64,000 bases of DNA from Pyrocephalus nanus. Lineage: Eukaryota; Chordata; Aves; Passeriformes; Tyrannidae. Where the stretch lies: contig CM076268.1 of assembly GCA_038380795.1 (NCBI GenBank), positions 28,343,501 through 28,407,500 on the forward strand, read 5' to 3'. The notes under the pieces were generated by a model, which was not told the DNA's origin, ran no database searches, and saw only the letters and a program-made list of their open reading frames with translations. Of this stretch, positions 1 through 13,056 are shown in pieces. Made by a program: the position numbers and the translations under genes. Positions within the stretch are counted from its first letter, which is position 1, and each line of letters starts with the position of its first letter.

Positions 1-561
1 TGATTCACTTAAATACGTGCTGCCCTATCAAAAATGTTGTCCTTCACTGCTGAATTATTTCATAACTTTAAGGCCACTCCCATCTGATGTCACTTGGAGT
101 CCTCACATTTCCTTCACCCTTTTCAGACAGTCTAAGGCTTCCCTCTGTATGCTGAATGCTATTCAAGTTCTCATGTTGTTACTGATTTCTTCTGGTTAAT
201 GGACTAATGCCAGGTATCTGCATTTATTATTTAAACCTTTTAGCAGTCTGCAATATTATTGACCATTCAGGAATATTTTGGGTACTTTTAGGACCTCATT
301 GTGGGTATTTGGAGTCGTATTGAGCAGCTCCATTTCTTTTTTTTTTTTTTAATCAAGGAAGAAGTCCTGAATGTGGTGCCAGGTAGATTTATTGCTCACA
401 TGGAGCTTTGTGGTCTCAAGTGCTACAGGCATATGCCATCACTCTTCTTGCTCACATCCAGTTGTGTTTGAGATCACCAGGGGCTACCATGGAACATTTT
501 GAACAGCATTGACATAAGGAAGTAGATTATGTGCTCCTCCTCATTCTCTCCATGTCACAAG
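1..561. other. non-coding, probable intron upstream of first candidate exon
   Basis: No protein-like frame is recognised. The only repeat is a run of 14 T at 337-350. The last 30 bases are pyrimidine-rich and end in acaag, which is read here as a splice acceptor for the next segment. A possible branch-point match (ttgac) lies about 50 bases upstream of that AG. If the exon call is wrong, this stretch is ordinary intergenic sequence. Confidence 0.5.
337..350. repeat. poly(T) tract, 14 bases
   Basis: Uninterrupted T run counted from the sequence. It is one of about 20 such runs on this strand. Confidence 0.95.
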
Positions 562-726
562 ACTCAAAACAGTTTGTCATCCAGTGCTTGCTACAACATT
601 TACCTAATTATCCAGAATTTTACAGCGAAGAAATAAATTTAATTGGTGCTATGCACTTCAAGAACTTTAAAGGTTTGAAACCAAACTTTCCTGTAGTGAC
701 AGTTCCGAGGCAGTGGAATACCACAT
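562..726 (+). CDS. candidate internal coding exon, product unidentified
   Basis: Seen: a pyrimidine-rich stretch ends at acaag (561), followed by 165 open bases and then the donor gtaagta at 727, which matches the intronic consensus at +1 to +6. The reading frame enters at codon position 2 and leaves after codon position 1, so the exon is symmetric (phase 1-1) and a multiple of three. The peptide is mixed and soluble-looking, with segments such as QFVIQCLLQHLPNYPEF and FPVVTVPRQW, and no low-complexity sequence. An N-T-T glycosylation-type sequon lies at the end. The frame is closed by an in-frame stop about 40 bases upstream, so it is not a simple long frame. I do not recognise the protein family and assign no function. 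Inference: an exon of a large plus-strand gene. Alternative: a chance open frame, since 55 open codons alone are common here. The case rests on the paired splice sites. Confidence 0.38.
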
Positions 727-3700
727 GTAAGTACCACATGTTGTACTTTATGTAAGAAAATTTGTTCAGAAGTCAGCTGCATAAATGGCTTTTTAAAGTG
801 AGACATTTTGTGATCAAAACATTATCTCTAAACACTGTGTTGCTGATTTTGGTATTTGAAAGCAAAAGTCTTCCTTCCAATAGTGCTTTGCTGCTGGTCA
901 TCTTTAACCAATTACTGTCAAACCGCATTTTTTCCTTTCTGTCAGGAATTCAGTACCACAGGAAAATAATTGATCTGTTTTAAAAGAACTAAATGTCAGA
1001 GCTTACTTTCTTTAATGCAAGTGTCCAGATTCCCCATGGTTCAAAGTGGGTCACTTGAGCCATCAGTGATGACAGTTACTGAAAGAGAACACACACAGTG
1101 TATTTTTGTGGTTTGGGGTCTGTAAATGCTTGTTCTGTGATTTCTGAAAAGCTCCAGGGCTGTGGTTAAATTTATGCCCTGTTGTGCTTCTTGCAGCACA
1201 GCTTCATTAAGGATGCATCCCTAAATGAAAGGTTTATGGCCCTCTAACTGTTGGGTGGTCTGATGACCGCTGGCTTTTCTTCCATCAGCGCATTTGTTGC
1301 TGAGGAATCAGCAACACTGGCTGGAGTCAGGTGCTGTGCAGGTGATTTTCAGGTGATGCTCAGTGTAACCTTCCCCTCCAAGTTTTGCTCATATCTCAGG
1401 CTTCTGCACAGTGCTGGCAGCTATTCTGCATGAGACCAGGGCTTCAGCAGGAACTGTGGGTTATGTTGCATCAGGTGATGGTGTTGTGAAACGGTGTCTC
1501 TTCCTTCAGTTATTTCAGAGTTTGGATTTGTTCCCCAGGGAATGAAAAGTCCTCAGTATTTCTCTGAACTGAGGAACTAAATGAATCCATGTAATTGTAT
1601 GGGAAAATTCTACTGTCTGGTTCAGGAGACATAGATTATTGAAAGCCTTCCCTCTGGTTAGTCTAACAGACTTTCTTTTGGAACATTCAAAACAAATTAG
1701 AAATAACTTCAAAAGGGTAAATGCTAATAATGAGTCACTTTAATTCAATAGCCTCTGCTGTCAGAAAATTATAGAAGTGTTTTAGTTCTTTGCATAGTCA
1801 GGGTGCTTTAATTGTCGGTTGTGAGCTTGTGTCCAAGGGCAAGCTCTGTGAACATTTATAGAAAGATTTCATAGGCATTTCATGCCTACCACAACTAATT
1901 TTAATTATCTTGTTTTAAAGAAATAGTTTAGCTTGCAATAAATGCTATGCATGTGTGAATACAAATGTTTTATAATTTAGTTCTTAAAATGTAGTACTGA
2001 ATACAGATAAGACACATAGACTGAGGGCTTGAGAAGCCCAATTCCTGTTGTAAAGTTACTTCATCTTTTTTCCTTCTGTTTTCCCTTTCTCCTTGTCTCC
2101 TTCTTCTGCCTCAAAAATCAAACTAAAGAAACTGCTTTTATTTGGAAGATGACAACTGATTTCACCTGATATTCCTTTCAAAGTCTGTGGGAGATACTGG
2201 TCCATGTTATAGTCCACGTGTGCACCTGTTTTGCTGCCTTAGGAACAATGCTGATGTGCTATTATGAAAAGCCACACACCAATACACACAGCTGTAGTTA
2301 TCATGCAGTAAATTCTGCCGAGCTGACCAGATTCTCTGTTGCGTTTGATTTATTGAAATTTATTCACAATATATGGTGCATTTTTTATTTCATTTATTTA
2401 AAAGTAATTCTAACCACTAATTATTGTAAGCTATTTAATATAAAACATGTGTTTAACACAAGCTGGGACTCTCCCCTTGCTTTTGAGAGCTCAGCGCTAA
2501 TGCAAGGCTATTTCTGACTCTGGTTGACATGCAGTTCTATAAATGGAGATAATTTGTTTTGCTTATTGAGACACTAAGTTGTCTGAGCTAGGACTGTCTC
2601 CTAATATAAACAGTACTTAAAATGAGGTGACTGTAACCTCAGCTAGTGTTTCTGGGTACTGTTGCATACTAATGCATGCAACACACATCAACTGCCAAAA
2701 ATGAAGGATTTTCTTTTGCTTTAAGGTCCCTCGCTGTCTCATTTTCTCTCCTCTGTCTTTGTGTATTCCCAAGGCATTTGTGATTTCACCTCCTTTCTTC
2801 ACATGATTTTGAAAGTTCAAACCTAATATATTCAGTAGTAAAAAGCCCAAGGCAGCAGTGTTGCATAGGCAATCAAATATTCATGCTATTCTCAAATATT
2901 TATTTGTATAGTCCTAATAAATTAGGAGACAGGAATGTGACCTTTTCTTCCCTGTGAGTGAGAGCAGCTATCTGACATAGCAACACCTGTAAGAGGTTAT
3001 AAAAGTATAATTACATGGTTCTAACGCTGCTAAGAATTTCTTTCTTCATGGTCATTCTAGTAGAGAGCTCTGAGGTTTCAAATAAGACTTACGTATCAGC
3101 ATTTATGTATGAGGATTTTAGGTGAGCTTCTAACTTTCAGACAATGCACTACAAGTTTTTAAATTCAGGTATTACATTTTTTATTTGCCATGTGCATTTT
3201 CACCTTGGATCTAGTAAAAAGATTCTTTTTCATGTTTAGATCTCTGCTGTTAGAGAGGGTGTTGTTGCATACTTGATTTGGGAAGGCAGAGACTGGTTTG
3301 ATAATTTAGGGTTATTTGCAGGACTGTAAGAAGAAAAACCCAGCAACTCATGGGCATATCAAGACATGAAGTAAAGTTTGAATATGTAAAATACCTTGGC
3401 TCAAAGAGCAACAGAAGTATTTTGTTTTCAAACCTGTAAGGTAATTACTGCCAGCTGGAGCTGTTAAGGTGAGTACAGACCTCGGGGACTTCAGTCACAG
3501 ATTCATTCACCAGGGAAAAACAGGATGCTGGAGTTGAAATCTATCATGGTCACAGATATTTAATAAGTGTATGCCTTGTGCTGAATGTAAAGCACAACAA
3601 GGTTACTTCTGGTTCTCCATGGAATATTTTTATGCTATCATAGTTCTTGCAAACAGATTATTCCAAACCCAGTTGAAGTTGATGGAAAGACACTGTGTTT

Positions 3701-5844
3701 CAAATGGTTTTACCAAAGAACTTCAGTCATTTAGAAATACCCATGAACAAAATCAGGCTATTGTAATGAGAAAAAGTAAACATCCTCTCAGCCCTCAAAA
3801 AAAACCTCCAAATTGAGTCTTCCTTGTTACCAAAAGAGTTTGTTACAGAAGCAATTTCTGCTACTTGTAAGTTTAATGAAATGTGGCCACAGAAATCGAC
3901 TCAATTCCTGGATTCTGATTGTTTCCTTATTTCTTAAGCTTATTATGCTCAGTTGTTTCTCGTATTTATGTTCCTCTTCCAAATAAGGAAAGTGGGGATT
4001 TGATTTGGTTCTCCTAGGAGCTGTGGCTGCACACATGAATGTCTTCCTCAGCATACAGTATAACCTTCAGGATCTGAAGTTGTTTACAAATGATTTTTTT
4101 TTCATATCATCAAGAACTTCAGTTTAATGAGGCCTCATTGGATATTGTGGAAATTACAGAATTATGCAAGAATGGAGCAATTATTCAGTGATCTTTCAGG
4201 GCTTTTTCTACAACTAGTAAGCATATAGAACCATAAATATTAATCATTTTAATGTGTTCATTATTTAGATGCTGAGCCTAAAAACCTTTATTAATACAAA
4301 AAGTCAGAATACTTGGAGTTTTGTGTGGTTTTGGGAGGACAAATTTGAAGATATACAGGGATTAGGTTTTGCTCTCTCTTCCTTTTGAACTTTTTTTCTC
4401 TGCAAAACTGAAACAGGGGCATACAAGGGGCAGAAAATGGGGTACAAACAAGCAATAATTCCTTCCTTCTTCCTCTCCCCTCTTGATTTTGGGGAGAATT
4501 TTATCAGATGCCAAGTTTTTGGAGAATGCTAACAAACTTTGCAGAGATGGTTTAGATATACCAGCAACCTGTGAGGTGAGATAGGTGGGGACTGATGGGC
4601 ATTCTTCCACTGGAAGTTTTGGTGGCATTGCCATTTTCCTCTAAAAGATTCTGATTCAGTTAAATTACCTTTTTCTTAGCAAAAAGTTTTCAGTTTTGCT
4701 CACTTCCCTCGCTCCATCCCTTTGTTTGCCTGGTTTGTTTTCTGAGTACCAGTGTATTAGGCAAGTGTGTTTTCAAAGCAGCTTTTCACAATTGACTTAC
4801 GCTTCCTTTTTTCATCTGAATACTCCTTAGCATGGCTGAAACTTCAGGGTTATGTCAAGCTGGTTCAGAAGCACAGCAGTGTTGGTGAACAAACCTTGGG
4901 GCAACCCTGCCAAGTACCGTTTGCTTTGCTGCAGCCTCGGTATGTTTACCGAGTATTATTGTTTTGACAGTGTCTCAGAGGATATGTTTTTGTTGTAAGG
5001 ATTATGACCAGGTAGTCCCAACTTACCTCCTGATGGTCATATGTCTGCCTCCCTTATAAATTTTTACTGACATAAACATTTTCCTGTGTGTCTGCAGGTA
5101 AAGGATAAATGTCTGTGTGACAGAAGCACAGTCTAACTTGTCAAAGGAACTATTCGTAGAGCAAAATGCAATTCAGAGTAAGGTCATTAAAACACTTTGA
5201 AAAATTATTTGAGATATATTCGGCTCTTTAAATCTATCAAGTGTATCTTACAAATAATTTGCCTTTCGAATGTAGATAGTATATTCATTCTGGTTGAACA
5301 TAAATAAAAAAATTAGGATATCATTTTTCCAGGCATCCTTGAAAAGGATTTAGTGTAGCTTGATAGGAAAAATTCTTGTGCATGGGGTGTTTTTACTTGT
5401 TTTGTGTGTGTTTTTTTAAACTTTATGGGTTATTTTGTTGCATTGCTTATTGTATTGTTTATATATGGTATTTTATTGTTTCATAACAATACCGTGACTT
5501 TTTTTTCTTTCCCTCAAGTGTCTCATTGGTATCTCAGAAAATGAAGCATTGTATGCACACTAGAGAGATGCAAATTTATGCAGTCACACTGCTTTAAAAC
5601 CCAAAAGTAACAATCCAGCTTTTCTGGAGTAGAGAGAATTCCCTATTCCTTCAGGATTGCTCAGGGGTGCTGTATTCCCATGCTTATGGCAAAAAAATCA
5701 GACTTGCCAGCTGAATGGTGAGATCCTACTAACCAGCACATTGTTTGCATGGTAGTGAAGATCTCCCTTCTGTTTGCCAGCTACCAGCAGTCTCACAGGG
5801 TGTTACTCTCTCTCTGTCCCCCATTCTGTCACGTGAACATCGCC

Positions 5845-5860
5845 TTTTTTTTTTTTTTTT
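5845..5860. repeat. poly(T) tract, 16 bases
   Basis: Uninterrupted T run in otherwise unremarkable non-coding DNA. Confidence 0.95.
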
Positions 5861-6929
5861 CCATTTTATAATGAAAACATAAATATTGCATCTTCAGTAA
5901 AAGATGGCTTTTCACACAGTTTGGTATATATTTCTTCTCCTGATCAGAACAGACATCTGCTCCGTGTATATGTTGTTGTCCTGGAAGAGAGGTGAGCTTT
6001 GAGTGGAGCTCTGATGGCAGCGCTGCTGCTCAGCTCAGACTGCCAGCCCCAGCCCTGGAGGCGAAGTGACCAGCAGTGCCCCTCCAGAGAGTCCTACTTT
6101 CCCATGGAGAGCGCCTGCTCCCTGAGCACAGCAGTGGATCTGTTGTCATTTTGCATACTCTCATACCTAAAGTAGTAGCTGACCTACTTTTTGGCTTTGA
6201 TTTAAATCTACTCCTTTCCCCAACAACTCTTTTTCTTTTATCAGTAGTTACTATAAATTCATCTGGCAAATCACAGCAGATGTAATCCCAACTCTTTATC
6301 TTTCTTTGGATTGCATCTGCGTTGTACTGAATCTGGTAATTTGCACTGAAATCTGAGCTTTATTTTCAGATATTATTTTTTTTTTACTTTCCTTGTTGCT
6401 GCAGAATTGTTGACAAGGACAGCAACAAAAAAAATGAACTAGAACTGATAGAATGTATCAGAAAATACTAAAGCTTTCAGAAAGAATAAGTATAATGTAA
6501 GTTTAGAGCATTACTGTCTTGCATACATCCTGTAAAATGATATCCTCGTTTTTGTCTAGGATGTGCTAAGATTAAAAATAAGTTTAGAGGAAATGTAAGA
6601 TTCTGCAGAAAAATTCATATTCTACTTTCAAGATGGTTGTCCAAACCTTTATTCCTTTTTTCTCGATGATGTTTTTGAGAGACAAACTCCCCCCTGACCA
6701 TACTGGCTGTCAGTAATGAGATACCACCCTTGGAAAGGGAAGACTGAGATCAGAAGGTGGATTTGATTTGTGTATGTCCTGAGGAGATGGAGGAGGATGG
6801 CCCAATGAAATTCCCTGATCATTATGTCATTTGGAAAAAAGGTATCTCTGTTTCTAGATGTCTCAGAAACTTTCTAAATCACCAGAATATTTTTCAAGAC
6901 AAAAGTATTAGATGAGTTTCCCAGTTTTA

Positions 6930-7007
6930 TTTTTTTTTTGTTGTTGTTGTTGTTGTTTTGGTAGTGTTTTTTTTTTTTTTTTTTTTGTTTGTTTGGTTGG
7001 TTGGTTT
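6930..7007. repeat. compound T / GTT / GGTT low-complexity tract
   Basis: A run of 10 T leads into about six GTT units (6940-6957), then a run of 20 T (6967-6986), then a few GTTT and GGTT units. The whole block is almost free of A and C on the + strand. It is the mirror image in composition of the A/C-rich block at 59.2-59.4 kb. Replication slippage on a T-rich seed is the simplest origin. Confidence 0.9.
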
Positions 7008-9854
7008 TCTCTCCCACAGAAAGTTATTCCAAAAAACCCACAGGAAATTGCTCTTCCAACCTCCTAAATTTCATGCCTGTCATTCACAGACATGTACACG
7101 TACAAAACTGTAGTTTCAGAAAACAAGTTTCTGGTGAACAGTTTACAGACACAGCATTGCAAACATGTTATTTCTGATTTTGAATAGGGAAAGCTTTGTC
7201 ATTGTTATATTTGTTAGTAAATTGTATGAGCAAGCTTCGCAAACTCAAGATGGTAGAAATGTGGTTCAGTCATACAGTGAAAACACGATCTCTCTTTGTA
7301 TATTTACCTGATTCAAATGACAGATCAATTTTTGCCTGAGAATCTTGTATTTAAACCTGAGTTTTATGCTAATAAATAAGATTTTGCTATATATTATAAT
7401 ATACAATAATGAAAGTAATTCAGTATCTTGTCACCACTGAGCACGTTGCTCTTAGGAATTTCATTGGCATTTGATTCTCTAATGGCAGTCTACTGAAAAA
7501 AAAAAGTAGCAGAAGCTTTGCTCCACTCAGTCCATGCTAATTTATTTTGGAAAAAATAGATTGTACAATGATGATGATAAGGAAAGAAATAGATACAAGA
7601 TTGACAGATTTTCTGGGTTATGTTGCTGATCTTAGGAACAAGGAATTAGCTCTCCCAGTTTGCCAGAGCACTTGTGCAGTGCAAGGGCTGATGTGCTTTC
7701 CTTTATGCGTGGATCCCATAGCCTGAGCACGTTCCCATGGCTTCCTATCAGCTGCACTGCAGTGATCCTGCCTAACATCACGGCACAAACTGAGTGCAAA
7801 GCTTAAATATCACATCCTTAGAGGGGGAAGAGATTACTGAAATGTTGCAAATTGCAGATACAGTGAAGAGACTTTGATTTATAGGCTTGTTGTTCTTCCA
7901 GAAGTGACACGAATGCTTCATTTTGAGTTCTGCTTCAGCTTATGCAAATTGGGAGGGAGAGAGGTGGTTTAAGAGATGAGGTGTTGAAGTTTTTAATCTC
8001 CAGGTTTCCCTTTCAGGTTCTGCATGAGTCAGAACGATTGTGAAACCTTGTTACCAGACTGTTGTTTGGCCAGCTGTCCTGTTTCCTCTGTGGTTTTTAT
8101 CCATGTTACCGGCTTGTCTCAATTAATATGCAGATTAGCACTTTCAGCAATGACAAAATCAGTGTAGATATGGAATTTGCTTTTTCAAAAGTAAAAATAC
8201 CTTCCTAAGTCGAGAGCAGTGCAAAATTGGCACAGCAGGAAGCCTGTGCTTCTGCTGTCTTCTGAGCCCATGAGTTTGTTAACCAGAGTTGTTAGGATGG
8301 AATCTCCTGTTAGTTTCTTGCAATAAATAATTAGTGGAATGTTGAGCACGTGAAATTTGATGCATCATTTTAAAGTCTCTTAGTTTCTATTTTCCTCAGT
8401 GCTTCAAAACCATTTGTCTTGACCCACTGTATGTCTCCAAGGGATACATGACCATATTCTACTTCTCATAGCTGAAGAATGTTTGAATTGACTTATAGCA
8501 AAGCCTAGAGAAAAAAACTCACTTTCCTGGTGAGAACAGGCCAGCTCTGAATGATCTGGCTTCCTCTAAAGTGACCGTGTTTGGTTTTGTGTGTAGGAAA
8601 GATTAAAAGAAAGATGTTTCAGAGAGTGAGATACTTTCTTGCTAAAGATGTGCCTTTAGAAGTCTCTGTCATGGTAATGTGAGGTGTGGAGACACAGCAA
8701 GTCCAGGTTGTACCAGATGGACCACTTTGCTAATTGGTTAATTCTGCTTTAGTGCCTGGCCACCACTTGGCACTGTGGCATGGAGAATTTTACATAGATT
8801 CAGCAGGGAAGCTTCTCCTTTTTATTATCCTGAAATACAGAATTGACTTTGATGAAATAAACCAGTTTTGTTAGATTGTCTTGAATTTTAGTGTGTTCTA
8901 AGATCCCCCTCTTTAACCCTGCATATGTGTCACCTGTTTGAAGTTGAAATTAAAACTGGGTCCTTGTTTTTTTTTCAGTAGGCTCCAGTGTTCTTTTAGT
9001 AGTTTTAAGATCACGGCTAGTAGTTCTGGAGGTGAAAAACTGCATTTCAGTAAATGTGCTAATAATAGATTTTGCTTATGGCCTGTCATAACTACTGACT
9101 AATGGATCTGTGGACGGGATGAGTGCACTCGATTCTCCTAATTCAATAAAGCAAGCACCCTTCTGGAGAGTGGGACAAATTTATTCTTGGAATTATTCCA
9201 TACACTTAAATGCACTTAGAGCTGAGCTGGATTTGCACCCTAAGGTCCTATTTGAGGAACAATATTCATAATTTCTTCAGTTATATTCACAAAGTAGAGA
9301 GGCACCTTTTTATTTTTATTATCGCATTTAAAGACACTGAGAAGTTCATACTCACCTAATAATTCCAAGCTCTGCAGATCCTGCAGTGGGAAATATACAG
9401 TGGAAAAACAGGGAGTATCCTCTTTCTGCAGATGCTAACTTACAGCACACAGTTTTTTGGTAGACATGAGACTTACTTAACTAGTTGTTTCCTTAACTTG
9501 GCCATTCCTTCTGAGCTTTGGGAACATATGTTTTAACTATTTAAAATGAAGGCACATACTTCACAAAGGCTTTATTAATAATTATTTGGGAATCAGAATG
9601 AACAACTTTAGAAGAAAAATTTCCTGTAAGAGCAATGAACTTATCAACTACTCAGCATACCTATGATGGGCTTGTAGCCCTGTCTCTTATGTTATATTTC
9701 AATGAGTATTCCTAGAAAATAAAAATCATTAGAGACTTGAAAATGTAAGTGTATACGGATACAGGCCATGTTAGCTTTGTCCATAAGATGGAGATTATGA
9801 TTTGGATTGGATAAATCCTTCTATTTCAGTGCCATTTACAGCACTGCATTCAAC

Positions 9855-10500
9855 AATCACAGAACCATAAAACGCTTTGGGTTGGGAGGGACTTCCAAAG
9901 CTCATCTAGTCTAACCTCCCCTGCAATGAGCAGATCATGTTGCTCAGAGTCCTGTCCCATCTGACTTTGGATGTTTCCTGATCTGGGGCATTTCTACCTC
10001 TGTAGGCAACCTGTGCCAATGTTTCGGTGCTCTAATTGTAAAAAATGTCTTACTTGTATCTAGTGTAAATCTACTCTCTTTAAGTTTAAAACCATTATCC
10101 ATTGACCAGTTGCAACAGTCTGTACTAAAAAATTATATCCTCTTCTTTCTTTTAAGCCACCTTAAAGTACAGACAAGTTGCTCCAAGGTTTCTCTGTAGC
10201 TTTCTTTTCTCAGGGCTGAGCAACCCCAACACTCTCAGTCTGTCCTCATAGGAGATACTCATTTTTGTGGCCTCCTCTGGACTTGCTCCAATAAGTCCAT
10301 GTCTTTCCTCCTGTGCTGAGGATTCCAGAACAGGATGCAGCCTCCAGGTAGGGTCTCACCAGAGCAGAGCAGAGGGGCAGAATCACCTTCCTTGGCCTGC
10401 TGGTCATGCTGGTTTCATACTGTGAGTGCTCACTGCTGGCTCCTGCCCAGCTTTTCATCCACCAGCATCCCACAACATATTTGTCTTCTGTACTTTAGCA
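9855..10500 (-). mobile_element. CR1-type LINE, 5'-truncated 3' fragment
   Basis: Read on the + strand it opens with aatcacagaaccataaaacg, a decayed form of the 8-bp-type terminal repeats at CR1 3' ends, then the diagnostic gggttgggagggact and tctagtctaacctcccctgc. It continues through the CR1 3' region (agcaacccc...ctcagtctgtcctcataggaga; cctcctctggacttgctccaa; caggtagggtctcaccagagc). The 3' end faces left, so the element lies on the minus strand. The right edge is soft: similarity fades near the lysine/serine-rich 'ttttcatccaccagcatccc' stretch around 10455-10500. The element is 5'-truncated, as most CR1 copies are, and no reverse transcriptase frame survives. Open frames overlapping it are remnants or chance. 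Family knowledge: CR1 is the main LINE of birds and reptiles, which supports an avian source. Confidence 0.9.
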
Positions 10501-12096
10501 ATAACCAAGGAGATATTACAGATCTCTCTCTCTCCAACAAGTTTTACTCTGAGGAAAGGTAAAGTAGGCTTAAAAACCCCCACCTTTATCAGGCACAAGT
10601 ATGTAGTGTGCTGGAAGTAATTTAAAAAAGGATAGCATCAAACATCAGATATTCATACACATTTTCTAACATTCATTACCTTTCATGTTAGGTGCTTTTT
10701 TTCCCCTCTCAGGCACGTCATTTGTCATACCAGTAGATGGTTCCACCTACAGTGTATTTATGTTTTCTAAAGGCACTCCCATTCTTGGTAGGAAGAAAAG
10801 AACCTCTAGTCCCATGGTGAAGTCACTTCAAAGACTCAAATAGCAAATTCAAAACAGAAATGAGACACTTTTCAACTTTTCAACAAGAATGAGTTTCTGC
10901 AGCAAGATATATTTGTGTTTATGTAGGCATATATATGCACACATTTATACGTTATTTATATTAAGAGGAATAAATAAAAGAGCATACATCACATATTAAG
11001 AGCTGACTTAGGCTTGTTTTTCACAAATTTCAAAGTGTTCCATATCACCATGTTAGCTCAGACAAATCCTCTCTCTGCTTATTGTTGGCTGATCACTGGG
11101 TGAGAGCTTCATTTGTTCTCCGGCATTTGGGAACCCTCTTTGAGAATCTTCTTGCCAAAGTGGCACCATAATGCTCGCTGGAAACAGGCCATCGAGCATC
11201 TATTACCATAACATACCTAATGCTCTGGCCTAATACAAGATGGGTTCTAATCAGCTGTATAGCAGGTAAAACAAGTCCATTTTCCCACCTCACTCTGCCA
11301 GTTTATCTGTTTATATAGTGGATAGTTGTGCTTATGTTATCTAGAAACATTTGATTTTTAATTAGTTTTGTTTTGCCAGATGGTGAAATAGAATGGTGTT
11401 TCGCCTTCACTCCATGACCTCTTGACGTTTTTGAATCAATTTAAATTAATTTGAGAGAGTCTCTTTGGTCTAGAAAAGAGATAGCTGTAACAGAATAGGA
11501 TAGAAGTGTACAAAATCTTGGCTCACGTGGAGAGGGATCAGCTCCTCACTGTTCCTTCTAATGCAAGCACGAGCAGGTGACATAGTAGGGGTCAGTTTGA
11601 AGCACATGAGAGAATGTGGCTGTTCTTGCCACAGATTGTCATGGAGGTAAAATTTTACATCCATACAGGGATGCCTGGAAACGTTAATGAGAGAGAAAAG
11701 TACTGAGAGTAATTAAATGCAGAGAAACTGTATTCAGGTCATATAGTCTGAAAACTGCTGTCTTTCTAAGCTATGAGTATTAGGATGAAGCAAGGAACAA
11801 GTGTATCCTGTTCTCCCTTTCATCTGTAGGGATCCTTTCATGAGCCTTGGTGTGGAGAAGACAGTTGAGATAGTAAGGGTATGGGTACAAAAAGTATCAT
11901 TTTTATCTGGAAAAACAATCAGCTTGTTCATGGCCAAACTGCTAATGAAAAGAGCAGACCTAGTGACCATATAACTGGAAAGATATTTATAAACTTTAGC
12001 TAGTCAAGAATTAAAAATATTTCTCAGATAATAATGAAGTCAAAGGAAAAAAAATTGCTTGTCTATAACCTGTAATTTCTTTTTTTTGTTCTGCAG
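10501..12096. other. non-coding stretch
   Basis: Nothing recognised apart from a short CT-repeat patch near 10520-10532. The right end is a very good splice acceptor: a T-rich tract followed by ttctgcag at 12089-12096. Confidence 0.5.
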
Positions 12097-12135
12097 CTCT
12101 TGGGCATAATACACCCAGATTTTCATTGATTCAAG
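12097..12135 (+). CDS. candidate 39-nt coding microexon, product unidentified
   Basis: Seen: an excellent acceptor (long T-rich tract, then ttctgcag) precedes 39 bases ending tcaag, followed by gtacaa. The donor has AAG before the junction but is weak at intron position +5. Two frames contain stops. The third, open frame is the one required by the phase left at 726: one base from the previous exon plus CT, then LGHNTPRFSLIQ, with one base carried over. It is symmetric (phase 1-1) and a multiple of three. Inference: a small exon in the same transcript as 562-726. Alternative: a decoy acceptor in a T-rich intron, which is common. No homology is claimed. Confidence 0.27.
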
Positions 12136-13032
12136 GTACAAAGCTTGCTTTTGCCAATCAGCTGTTTAATGCTTCGCTATCTACCTTCTATATCTGTTTC
12201 AGTAGGAAGGAATAATGGTAGAATGAATTGGCAGAAAAAAGCCACAAAGCAAATGGTGTTTTAAACTGTTTAGGCCAAAGTATTGCCAGAGTGGAAGAGG
12301 ATTTTAGTTTAGTGGTGTTGGTGAGACGGTGAATATCTGATTATTTCACGAGAGGGCTTTAGGAATGGATTGAGTGTAGGAGTATGAGTTAGGATGATCA
12401 TTTGGATTTACCAGCATATATTTCAGTAGCTGAAGTATATAAGGGTGCTCAGGTAGAGTGTAGTAGAGAACACGGTACTGTCTATTTTTAGTTTATATTC
12501 TGGTTTAAAGTATTAGCAGACAATTTTCACTCCTTTTTCTTCCAGTTGTAGCACTCTGTAGCCTCTTGGAATGATGTCCTGGCTAAGCCTACCACCCATA
12601 CATCTGCTTCTTCTTATGTTGTTGCCTAAATTGCCATTCACATATTTTTTAATTTGTCCTTCCCTTCGTAACTTAAGGAATCTTAAAAGAGATCTGGAGA
12701 GCTTTTTCTTGCTCAAGAAGAAGTGAGGAAGGACTTTGCTGCCAGAAATTAAATTGCTGGTGCAGGAGGTAATCAAGCACCACAAGGTGCTGTGCAGAGC
12801 CTGAAGAAGTAGCACAAAACAAACACGCCCTGAATAGGACCCTGTCAAAGTGCCTTGTCTGCTGTAAGGTTGTGAAAGAATTCAAATACCAGGGGGAAGA
12901 AAGCTTTGAGGAGTATCTGTTTATCACACATGCTTCTCCTTGCTCCTATTTAGAGGTGCTTGCAGCCACTCTCTGTTCAAGCCATACAAGGCACACAGAG
13001 AAGTGATTGCTTACAGGCTGGTAGCATCACTC

Positions 13033-13056
13033 TTTTTTTTTTTTTTTTTTTTTTTT
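13033..13056. repeat. poly(T) tract, 24 bases
   Basis: Uninterrupted T run followed by cttcacag, so it also forms a strong-looking splice acceptor. The sequence behind it has stops in two phases and no donor, so no exon is called. Confidence 0.95.

Larger units (their letters stand above)
727..9854. other. long non-coding stretch, probable intron
   Basis: No gene-like sequence was recognised. It contains a run of 16 T at 5845-5860, a compound T/GTT/GGTT tract at 6930-7007, and two exact POU octamer matches (ATGCAAAT) at 5568-5575 and 7942-7949. The short open frames here look like intronic chance: T-rich composition, no splice-site pairing, no recognisable motifs. Several good acceptors (for example near 1197, 5098 and 8013) are followed by stops in the phase left open at 726. 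Confidence 0.55.

Noticed and set aside
10246..10473. Open frames on both strands near 10.3 kb
   Set aside because: They lie inside the CR1 fragment and are remnants or chance, not host genes.
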